This document shows positions 22,801 to 34,401 of a stretch of DNA of 64,000 nucleotides, in pieces. The DNA comes from Allacma fusca (lineage: Eukaryota > Arthropoda > Collembola > Symphypleona > Sminthuridae), in NCBI GenBank assembly GCA_947179485.1, contig OX359250.1:32436654-32500653 (forward strand). The letters run 5' to 3'. Both the position numbers and the translations under genes were made by a program. Under the pieces are notes generated by a model. It was given only the letters and a program-made list of their open reading frames with translations. It did not search any database and had not been told where the DNA came from. How positions within the stretch are numbered: position 1 is the stretch's first letter; every line of letters begins with the position of its first letter.

Positions 22801-25370
22801 TTTTATATCCTTGACTTTCCCCCGTGGGTTTATCCCAGTCTCTCCCGCATTGCTCTCATTTGCTCTCAATTTCCCTCTCACTTTCACCCCCAAAAGTCCT
22901 TTCTCTTGCTTTCTTTATCCGTCTCTGTACACACTTCCGTGAGGCTTATCTGTTTCCACTTCGGATTTCCACTTCCTTATCTCGTCTTCGATTGGGGAGA
23001 TAAGAGTGCCGGACGCCTGGAAGGACGTTCAATGGGCAAAAAAATCCTCCTTTGAGGGAATTCTCCACCAGATGATGAAGAGCCTGTGGAGAAACCCACG
23101 GAGCATATATATTCCTCTCTTGCTCTATTATTTCTACTCCCTCTTGGCTATCTCCTTTCTAATAGGTCCTCAAGAGTACACATGGACAGCTTTCCTTCCC
23201 TGCTTATTGTGCATCTTCCCACTCCTTCCCTTGTAATGGGTCAGGAGCGAGATCGAAGGAGATAGAGAAAGTAGAGGGAAAGCAGAGACAGCGAAGAGCG
23301 AAGCAAGGAGAGAAACAGAGAGAGAGAGAGAGAGAAAGCTGAGGAAGACATAGGAAAGGCCAGTCAACCATATTACATATTACGAGCTCTTGGCCCTCCG
23401 CTGCGGCTGGCAATAGTTTGTTCCCTTATCATGGGATAACATCGTATGGTAGCTATTTCCCCTCCTAGTCGCTCAAAATCGGTTCAAGTCTCTGGACAGG
23501 CTTGATACAATCAACCGTAATAATGTTACAGTATCTTGGAGATGGGTGAAAGTAAAGGAAATTTTCTTTTTACAATTTCGCCCTCCTCCAGAACTCCCAT
23601 CCTCCAGCTACTTATTGTCAACCCGAAAATCTGGAAATCTAAGAGTTTTTGGGTTAAATGTGAAACCAAAAACTCGTGAGTACTTGGGAGAGAAACCTGA
23701 GTGGCGGAGTAAAAACTATGTGGAATCTCTGCATGTCAAGCTGGAGACTTTGACATACTGAGGATTTAAGTTTCCCCCGAAGAGGCTGATGAGGGGGGAG
23801 AGTGAATGCTGAAGTCTCACGTGTGGAGAGAGAGAGGGAGAGACACACACTGTTTATACACAAAGGAATGAAAAATCATGCATTTAAAGTCCATTTATTT
23901 GATGTCTGGCAAGAGAAAGATGCTGATAGATACCAGCACTCTCACTAGATTTTCAAGTAGTGGCGATGCAAGGCATTCAAATAACCAGCCAAATGTACTA
24001 TGGTATGCATGGACTGTTCTCTGAAGAGCCTTGTCGTTTATGGGAAGAAAATACTGGGAGGGAGAGAGAGAGAGAGAGAGGAAAAAGAGAGATCGATATC
24101 GATAAAGGCTCCTATGGTCGCATCCGACACACAAAACCGGAATCGGTTTGCAGGCTATAGATTCAAATAGTAAGCTGTGTATCTGATATGTTCCTCAATA
24201 AATGCGTGTCTTCATGCACAGATATCTTCCCTTGGATTTTTTTTTCTCTCTCTCTCTCTCATTTTCCCTTTTTTCCCTTCTCTCTCATTTTCTCTTATTC
24301 TATCTGCTCCTTTCTCTCCTGCTTTCTCTCTTACTTTCTGTCGTACATTTTCTCCTATTATATCCCATGCTTTCTCTGCCTTTCTCTTTCTCTCTCTCTC
24401 GTCTCTCTCTCTCTCTCTCCTTTATACCTATGGCGTTTGTGTAGCTGAGCCAGGGAAAACAAGAGGGGGAAATGTATTTGGAACCAATAGCTTGTAACTA
24501 TTACGAGTTAGGACCAAAACAGCTTTCATGACCCCAAGTGTGAGGAAGCAGTTTGGAAGGGCTTACGTGCCGAGCTGGTATTACATGACCATGGGAACAA
24601 CTCATTCTCTTGTAAAGCCCCAGTTGGTGTGAGTATGTGTTGCTGGTCGTAATAACCCACTCCTTGCCCCCAGTCCTGGGCCTCTGTGCTCTCTTCGAGA
24701 GAGGATAAGAGAACGAGAGAGAGAGAGAGAGAGAGAGGAAAAAAAGCGAAGAGAACCTTCAGCTCACATGGACGTGTGTGGAAGCGACCCGGGCTGTGTG
24801 GATGTGTGAAATGGCAAGAGTTGAAATTACACGGAGAAAGTAGAGTGAAAGTAGCAACACTCAAATAACTATCTATCTCATTCCATTATGTTCGGTTTAT
24901 TGTAAGAAGCACACGGCTTTTCCTAATGGGATCAGCTTAGACTGATTCCAAGACAATTTTACTTAATTGATTGATGGATTGCTCATCACTCAAGAGGAAT
25001 TCACTCGCAGGACTTTCACTCTTAATATTTCCTCCCTTCTCATCCCTCACAAGTAAAAGTCCCAGTCTCCAATGGATTCAAGACTCCAATGTTATCATAT
25101 TTCTCAACAGGGCCAGACAACCTACTTTCGGGAAATGGGGAGAAAGTCTGCTCGCAGGGAAAAAGATCATATTTGATGAAAGTCTCCTATTGATAGATTC
25201 TCGCGTTGAATTTTTTTCAAGAGAGGGGATTGTTGTGCAAGTTTTGTGTAGATATATCTATATCTGTGTAGGACTTTGTGCGTATGAAAATAGTATCAAA
25301 ATGTGTGTAGAAATTGTGTGTAGGTATGTACATATATATAATCATGCTCTACTCGTAAGTATGTTCATAC
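22801..25370. other. Noncoding stretch with many (GA)n/(CT)n tracts
   Basis: Simple tracts lie at about 23317-23338, 24061-24082, 24244-24262, 24390-24420 and 24715-24738. Ser/Leu-rich or Arg/Glu-rich ORFs here are translations of those tracts. No gene supported. Confidence 0.55.
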
Positions 25371-25530
25371 ATGTAATTTCGACCTATATGTACACACATG
25401 TGTTGTCGACCTATATGTACACATATGTGTTGTTCGATCTATATGTACACATATGTGTTGTCGACCTGTATGTACTCACATGTGTTGTCGACCTATATGT
25501 ACTCACATGTGTTTTCGACCTACATGTATG
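25371..25530. repeat. 27-bp repeat with TGTACACATATGTGT core
   Basis: About six units of GTTGTCGACCTATATGTACA+CATATGT; each unit holds near-palindromic text (ACATATGT, TGTACA). The 195-aa ORF at 24971-25558 ends in this array, where it reads a periodic YVHICVVDL-like sequence, so I do not call it a gene. Confidence 0.9.
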
Positions 25531-27454
25531 TACTCCCAAGAATTCCCTACTCAAATGAGTATAGTAAGTGAAGGCATTCCTACCTAAGACTGTGTACAGA
25601 GATGTAAAGGGCAAGGTTGCTCAATATTGTGTCTCTCTCCATAATGCATTTGAAGCAGGCTAGGGTTGTGGGAGGAAAGGTTTTGAAACTCCGGGAGCTT
25701 TTGTAACGGGTAATAAAAGCATTCTTCTCCTCACATTTACATAGGATGTCTGGGAGGTAGAGCGCGGCCTTTCTTGAGCAAGGCTCCGAAATGAGATAAT
25801 GCTAAAGGAGAGCTATGGGGAAATACGGAGAAGGTTCCCAAGAAGTTCCTCCGTCACATCATAATATATAGATGGAGGGAGAAACATATGACCAGCGGTG
25901 CTTTTATTTCCGTGAGGTGGTTCTATCTCTCTGTCCAGGTTATAAAAAATAAGTGGCGTGTACGGTCTTTCCCAGGTACACTCCTCACCCCTGAGCTTTC
26001 ATATTCCACCACTTGAATAAAGTGAAAATAAAGTAGTTCGTACCTAGTATGTATTTAAATGAGAAGTAGTAAATTACCGCACCTTTTCCACCTCTGTCCG
26101 GAGGAGTTCAAAGCTCTCAGCCCGACCGAGTGTAAGTAACTAAATATGACTTCACATTTAATACTTTCTCCAGCTCCGTCTCCCACTTCCTTAATAGAAA
26201 CACTGACAACCTGAGCCAAACACACTCACACCCCCCCTCCCCATTGTAATTTACTCTCTCCTTTGTGAACACATAACTACTCCCATACATACCCAATTAC
26301 ATATTCTATAACCGAACTCAATTTAATGCTCATACAAAACACACACACAGAGACACACACACACATACATATACATATCTATACATACACATACACAAGC
26401 ACTCGTGTACCTCTAGAAATGTTTCAGCAATTGCCATTATGCAAATTGTATGTCAACACACTTACCTGAAACTCCGTCTCTCCGTCCCATGTACAGTGTC
26501 CCTATACTTAAAAATTCAAAGTAAACTACAGATAAAAACCCTACTTAACATATCCCCTCCATTTGAGTAACTGCCCCAAAACACATACCCAACAACGGAG
26601 ACATTATCAATCCTAAAGTGTACGTCCTGCAATTTCACAATTACATGCAAATACCCCAATCGTCCCAATTACACAGAGTCCCTATAAGTACATATAGGTA
26701 CTAAACTATGTAATTTTCCTAATTCAAATTATAATTTCATGGAAGCAATTCCTCTGTAGATCCACTCCTGGGAAAGTAGGAATTCTCCGACAATTATACG
26801 AAAACGAAATTAAGCGTGTACTCACACTGGCCCCCATGTAGAGTGGAGAAAGCTGTCAGGGCGGGGGATACATCTCTCCGGAGAGTTAAAAATTGAAAAA
26901 TGTATTACAGGAATTGAGGAGTAGTCTCAGGGCTGAGCTATTATCCGGAGTTCTTTCACCATTAAGTCTGAGCTAGGTCTTTGGGTCTATGTACATATAT
27001 ATATATATATCTATATACAAGGAGACAGACAGACAGAGATACAAGAGCGGAGAAAGCACGCCGACTGGGTCCCGGATTTGCAATATATTTTTTGACAGGT
27101 CTTTGGAATGTGAAGCCCCTGTCCCACAGTGTTCCCTCCGAGTATTCAACCGCAGCCAGCACATTTGTGTTTGGGTTGGTATTTATGGTCGGAGGAAGTG
27201 AAAGTCGGAGAAAGTGAGCCGGGGCCGAGGAAGAAGGATGAGGGAGAGTAAAAAGGGTGGATTTGAATAAGAGAAGATAGACTAAGTGCAAAGTTGGGAG
27301 AGAGTGGTCTCATATATTCATGAAGTTTTGATGTATGATTTCATGCCTTGCTTGATATTCGGTGGCCGATTCACGACTCAAGAATAATTGATTTAATACG
27401 GACGGAACATGCCGAGCGTGAATACGAAATAGCCTTGCTTTCACAGTTCTTGAG

Positions 27455-27504
<50 letters not shown>

Positions 27505-30359
27505 CTCTCTGGCTTTCTCGAGGACGGAACATTCCGTGGCTGACTCTCGAGGAGAAAATGTGAGTCAGTGGAGAAAGTAGAATAGGAAAGAGAGAAAGTG
27601 GGAGGAATGGAATCAAGAATATTAGCAATTATCCTTTCCCCTCCCGACCCGGTGCCCACACGCCAAGGCCCTTCCATATCACAGGATCAACCCCAGAGCT
27701 ACCATCCCCTCCGACCTGACAGGTCGGAGAAAGCAGAGAGAAATCTCTCAGCTTTCATAAAAAGGGAGTCAACTCCCAGTCACTCATAATTTCCACGTGG
27801 GTAAAGGATGAGGGTCACTCCGTACACATGAGCCTAGTGTTTAGCCTCCCGCTGCTCCCTGGCCAAGAGCTGTGTCCAAAGGGAGGGAAGAGAGCGAGAG
27901 GGAACGTTGGGAAAAATCTCTTTACTTTCTCCCGAGCTTACTTTCTCCCGAGCTTACTTTCTCCCGAGCTGACTCCTTTCTCTGAAGCTCTTGCGAACTG
28001 GAAGAGTGTGTGGATGCCTCCGCTTTTCACACTGCCGCACACATCTAACACAATTTCGTTTCATCTTTGCCGTCCCTCCGTCTTCTCGCTCGCTCGCTCG
28101 CTCGCTCGTTCCTCTTTAGGCCTGAGACTCTCAGATGGGCCTTAGTCCGTGTGTCTGCCGTTCCATGCTCTGAGGTAAAATATCCATGACTCCGGATCCT
28201 TCCACTTGGTTATCTCTTCATTTTGAACTTTGTGCCTTCATCTTCCCCTCCCCAACTACAGCCAGCCTAGCTTGACGAATCTCATCCACTCATGTGATGT
28301 AATCGAGGGAGTAGGTAAAAGAGAGGGAGAGAGATCCTTGGGAGAGTAATCCCTCCCGAAATCTCCTCGAACAATTCCTCCGTGCTGTATCACATAGTAA
28401 AGGGAACAGTCGTCATATATGAGAAGGACTCAACGTTGTCATTACATTATTTCCCTTTCTTGGAGCAACAATGTGAAACTGATAACGTGACAGGAATTCA
28501 ATTTCAATTGGACCCGCTTTCCTATCCACTTCCATCCATTCGGTGACTCATCATGAGGAGATTCTCTTTACCAGTGGAATTCCTCAGCCATGACTCCCTC
28601 CAACCTCCTTTCCCTTTCTCCAATGCTCTACTTTCCCCCTCACACCTCCTCCTGTAACCTTTACTTTCACTTAGGGATCCACACTCCGTTATTTATCTTT
28701 ACCTTGCTTTCACTTTCACAAATCCCTCTCCTCGTACTTTCACATATTCTCTTACCTTATAACTTTTCCATGTCTTTGCGTATCCCCTTCCCTTGACTTT
28801 CACCCGCACATAAATATCTTGACTTTCCCCGGATATAAAAGTCTGCTATTACATATGCACCCCAAAATATTTTTGATTTCCCTTGTAAGGAAATATACAG
28901 CTGTAGTTTTTGCTTTGACTTGCACATCCCATGGCTTTCACTCTGACGGAGCACCTGAGCTTTTTCCCTGGGAAATGCTTTATTTTTTACCCTGACATGC
29001 CTTTAATTTCACTCACAATCAGAGGGACTGTGTAGGATTTGGAGGGAATTCTTTTACTCAGAATTGCCTGTCTTTCCCATTTGCACGGGATTGACATTCT
29101 GCCTTTCTCTGGTCTCCAGTGGGAGCACCTGATTTAGAGGCTTTTGATTTAAAACTTTTCTCTTTTGCTCTTCTCCCCCCTTCTTTAATTATCCGGTGTT
29201 GCATCTCATTACATCCCTCACGGTGGATGGGTCTTGTTATTTGGTGCATTTTGTATCCCAAAGTATTTTAAATGCGAGAATCTACATACATTTGCCTGTA
29301 TAGCCGGTCCCGGCGTACTCATTGGAAATTCAATGGCACAGATGTATAGATAGGGGTCCTCAGGAGGCCGGTATCAGATATATCTGAAATGGCTTTTTCC
29401 TGAGTGCCTTCCTCCTCTACTTTCTCTTACTTTCTCCTTCCCTCCATCCTACTTTCACCACTTTCTCCCCTACTTTCTCCTATTTTCTCCTGCAATTTTG
29501 GGCCCGCTGAATTTAAACCAGCCAGTAGTAGATACTCCGTTCAAAAAGATCCGGATCGTATAAATATATACCTACGGGAATCCACACACACACATTTGCG
29601 TGTGCAATTTCACAGGCTCATGCGTAGCTCCAGCCTGGGAAATGACACTAGGGATATGGGAGATGTTGGGATTCTATTGAAATCCGACAGAAGTATGTGC
29701 ATTTGGGAAGGTTCCTATTTATTTCCTTGGCATGCCGGGACCATTGTAAATTTGTATATTATTTTTTTCGAGGGTGGGGGGGGGGGTTGGAGGTGGGATA
29801 AGGAAGGAGGGGCCCAGGAGTGTTTTGTTATTCCAGTAATATTACAACACACATTAGGTACCCTCACCTAAGCTGAGGAATAGAATGCTTGAGCCTGTCT
29901 TTTGACATTTAATTTGGTGGTTAGGATGAAAAACAAGGGGAGCCATTGAAGGAGAAAGCTTGCGAATTAAAGTATCGGCTGGAGGTTATCATAGTACATA
30001 TGTACGGGATGAAGTTAAGTATTAACAGAGAATTTCAAGTTCAAGCATAACTCTCTCTCTCTCTCTCTCTCTACTTCTCCGGCACCCTACATATTTTGTA
30101 ATTCCATTTATATTGTCGGCTGGTCGTTGGGACAGGAAATGTTGTGTCAAACTTTGCCATTAATGTACCTCCTTGTGTGCATGTAAATTAGGGATTAAAT
30201 GAGACCACATTCAAAGCTCGTAAAGTTTTCTAATGAAAAGACTCTTGCCGCGTCAGAAGACCGCGCTTTCTATGTACTTTCTCTCCATACAGGATTCTAT
30301 GGGGCTGAGGGCGTTGAGAATATTTACTTTTGTCTCACTTTACTTCCTATTTTGAATCA

Positions 30360-30399
<40 letters not shown>

Positions 30400-30693
30400 G
30401 CCCGCCCGCCTGACATATTTCCCGTCACAGATTTTTATTTTTATTCCCAGTCTCCCCCACAACCTCCAATTGATTTTCCCCCATTGGTAATAATTACTTT
30501 CCCTTGTAAAAATAAAGTAACTTCCGAATTTTACAACAAGCTTTTATTTTTTTCCCAATAGCAATTAGCTTACAAGAAACAGACAAGAACTTTAAATTGG
30601 CCAGAGGGAGTCTTGGCAATTATTAGTATTGGGATTGGATTTCAATGGAGTCAAATGAGCTCATTACAATTTATTTTTCCCCCTGAATTCCAG
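25531..30693. other. Noncoding 5.2-kb stretch upstream of the sulfotransferase coding exons
   Basis: It holds simple repeats: (CA)n near 26340, (TA)n near 26995, a pure (CT)n of about 48 bp at 27455-27502, (CGCT)n at 28088-28110, a 19-bp triplication with ACTTTCTCCCGAGCT at 27925-27972, clustered ACTTTC words at 28700-28800 and 29415-29490, a G run at 29777-29790, and (CT)n at 30050-30071 and 30360-30398. The sulfotransferase promoter and untranslated first exon may lie here, but I cannot place them. Confidence 0.5.
27455..27502. repeat. (CT)n microsatellite
   Basis: About 48 bp of pure CT dinucleotide. Confidence 0.97.
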
Positions 30694-33302
30694 ATGATCA
30701 ATTATGAGGACCGACTTGGAGCCTGTGCGCAATACAACAACTGTCCCTCTTCCTCCTCCGCCAAGGACTACAACGGCCCGGAGAACAGTGACATTTTATT
30801 GCAATGCCCACATTGCTACAAATCCTTGTACTTCCCAATGTACGAACGCCCAGTGATCAAGACGACGGACAAGCGACGACTGAATCGTTTCTGTGGCTTT
30901 GTGGTTGTTTTCCTCTCCCTCTTCCTCCTCTTCTCCTCTCTTCTCGAGGCAGACATCGATAACGACGCATTGATTTCTGGAGCTCATTACTGGACACAGC
31001 CCTTTAAGATCAAGCGCCTTCCGCAATGCATCATCATCGGCGCCAGGAAATGTGGAACGAGAGCTTTAATCGATATGCTGAATTTGCACCCTCAGGTATG
31101 CCCATATACATACATATATCCGTACATGTATGGGATGTGTGTGCCCGTACATATAATTATACATGGAAGTACTCAAGGCTCCACAGTGCACTCTCGCTAT
31201 TGGAGAGGGGCCTTGGAATAAAATCCTGAAATCTGAGAGCGTTCCCCTCCTCCTCCTCCTCCTCCTATGCTGCTCTCATCTCTCATAAAGCAAAGAAATT
31301 AAGATTGTAATAGTACACAGAGTAAATATAGAGGATTGAAATGTCCGGGCTCCTGGAGAGACAACGTGCTCTTTAAAAGAGAGTCTCTGATGTTACTCCG
31401 ACTGCACTGTATTTTTATGACCCTCTCCATCTCCTCTTCCCTCTATTATGGATGCACGTCCGTGTACATCTAGGAGAGTAGCTCCAGCCATTATATAAAG
31501 GAGTGGCCATTATATAAATATGTCTCGCGCCCACTTAATTCCCTGCCTCATGGGGAGATCAAATGGGACTAGGCTCAACAGTCCGCTCCTCATGTAACAG
31601 CTCCTGTCATAAAAAGCTCCTTTTCCCCTCGTAACATTTACTTTTCCTTGGGACTCTCTTCAGGAGGGGAAGGAGCGTTCTGGGGGAATGCAAATATTTT
31701 TGAGACTGAGGAGGAAATTGGAGTCCCTTATAGGGAGAGTGCACTGTTGCACTTTTGCATGTATCTACGGAATTTGAGTAGACTAACTAGACACTCCTGG
31801 CCTGGCACAAAAGACTCCTCTCAGCTTTTTCAAACTGGGGCATTTGTGGACTTGACAATCTGTCACTTTCATGCGTTAAACCCTTTTACTGTATATAGGA
31901 GATTTTACAAGTGTACCACTGGACTGGGCTCATATGGGTCGGTCTGAAAGCTAGGATTGGGCTCTGCTCTGTAAGGAGAATTAATATTTTGGGTTGTATG
32001 TACATATGTATCTACTTACATGGGAATGCAGGATTATTTTCCGGCTGTAGAGAGAAAGCACTGGGGTAAAATACGCTTTCATAAAAGGAGCTTAGGATGT
32101 TGTGTGGGTCGGAGGGCTGTGGAAGAGAAATGTGAGTGGGACTTATTTGGACGTAAATTACTTCCATAATTGCATCTTTATAAGCAATTTAGGCCATGGA
32201 ACTAATTATTTACATGTAATTTCGGATACATGTGCATCTAATTATTTCAGCTCATGTAATTATTTCCGAGTCTCCTCTGTGTGCAGATGTAAACAATTAT
32301 ATGCAAATATGCATCCCCAATATCGTACAGAGCCGGCCCTAAGACCCAATGCGCCCCAAGATTTACATCCAGGGGACAGATTTAGCTCACTTTCAATTCT
32401 TCATGCGTCTAATTACATACGTTACAATTAGTTCCATGGTATTTTGCAAGGGAGTTAAAAAATTTGCAAAAAAAGCTTGTGTGGCTATTGGATCCATACA
32501 TATACATAGGGATACATTTGCCCAAGGTTAGACTGCACTGGGTCTGTCCAAGTACTCAAAGCACTTTCTCCTGTAGTGAAAGTTTCCGATGCAACATGGC
32601 TCTGTCCGTATGTACCCAACTGGGAAGGATGCAGTTTGGAAGGGGCACGTGTTCCTATTCTAGTGTGTCTGTCCCGGTATAAAAATCATGTGCATACATC
32701 TGTGGATGTAAGAAAACACTCCCACAGTGCTTTCTCTTTACCAAAACACCCCTGGAAGATGCATTTGTTTTGTATTTTCTCCCTACACATCAAGTTTTTA
32801 AAAAAATCACGTGGGACTAAACACGGAGGACTGTAAGAGAATACTTTTCCCATTGGAAAGTCCTCGTTTATGGTGTACAAAAATCCTGGTCTATGCAGCC
32901 CTGGGTCTCTCATAACCAGGCGTCCCTGTACACCTGGCAGACATAGATGAAGCGGTTCCTCTCCTACATGCAGAGAGCTAAAATAAAGCCGACTGTAAGC
33001 TCTTGGAAGATGTCTCGCACGCATTTAAAGTACCCTTGACTTGAGAAGCGTTAATAATTCCATAGATTTTCTCACATGTACGCAAAAAATTTATCATTTG
33101 TTTCTCCTTCGGAAAAAAAAACTTTCTCCGAGAAATGTGTCTCAGGGAAAAAATAGGAGGGAAATGCTCCGGCTCTTTCCCCAACTCTCTCCCTGTCTGT
33201 GGAGGAAGTACCGAGGGAATAGTCCTGGAAAAAATTTATGATACTTACGATTAACACGTTTTTGTATAATGTCTAAGGTAACATGTTACTCTGCATCCGG
33301 GA

Positions 33303-33334
<32 letters not shown>

Positions 33335-33753
33335 ATCTCTCTCTTTTCATCTCTCTCTCTCTCTCCTGACTCCTGGCTCCCGTATAAGAACAGAGCTCTG
33401 TATTGTAAGAAATTCTATCCACAGGCACGTTACCAGTCAAGTGGACGTTACATAGGTGAAAGTGCGTCTCATGTCAGGTTGGATTTGGAGGGTCCGAGGA
33501 AGGAAGGGCAAAAAGGGATTATAAATCCAGAAAGTGCAGGGGAATGGGCTGGGCTGGTGCATACGTAACGGAGCGACTCTATACTGTACAAGGAGGGAGA
33601 GTGGGAGAGCCAGACTATGCATAATAGTAGTAGTGGGGAACTTTCTCCAGACACAAAGTAATTTGTTCATGTCGATAGGAAAACATGTTGAGAGTATAAG
33701 TACAGATGAAGTAGTAGAGTGCTGAGGTCGGGCCTCAAGTGTGGAAGGGGAAG

Positions 33754-33812
<59 letters not shown>

Positions 33813-34334
33813 GGAAAGTAAAAGTTGATTTGAGACGACTAGTCATATGGGACTGGATTAAAGTAGACATAACTTTCTCCTTTTTTTTACTACTACGCTC
33901 CTTTCCCCTGAAATAATAAGTTTCCCAAACTCTTTTATTATTAAGAGAAGCTTCCCGCAGGCAGAATGCATTTTACACGCAGTTTCTAAAAAAAAGCACA
34001 AACAGACACGATACTCAATACATGGGAATGAAGCCAACACATGTAAAACCCCATGTTTTCTTACTTCTTTTTTGTAGTCACGCTCCGAAACCCACGCTCC
34101 TACACATATATTTTCTCTCTGCATTAATCTCCCACACACTTGAGTACAGTCGCTGGTCTTTATCCGAGCGGCCCTATAAGAGCAAAAAGGTAGGACAGGC
34201 TCTTAAAATAAACTTGAGATTAAACGAGAGATAAAATAATTTTCCCCATAATACAATGAAATGGCCCTAATAAAAAATTCTTTTATAAAGGGACTCCACT
34301 GTACCCCCAACCTCCATTGTACTACAGAACGGTG

Positions 34335-34401
<67 letters not shown>

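Noticed and set aside
24971..25558. 195-aa ORF, among the longest in the window
   Set aside because: Its C-terminal third is the 27-bp repeat, the rest shows no recognisable domain, and no splice or composition evidence supports it.
30613..30693. Upstream in-frame ATG for the sulfotransferase, adding 27 residues
   Set aside because: A pyrimidine tract and CAG acceptor end exactly at the ATG at 30694, so the upstream stretch is more likely intron.
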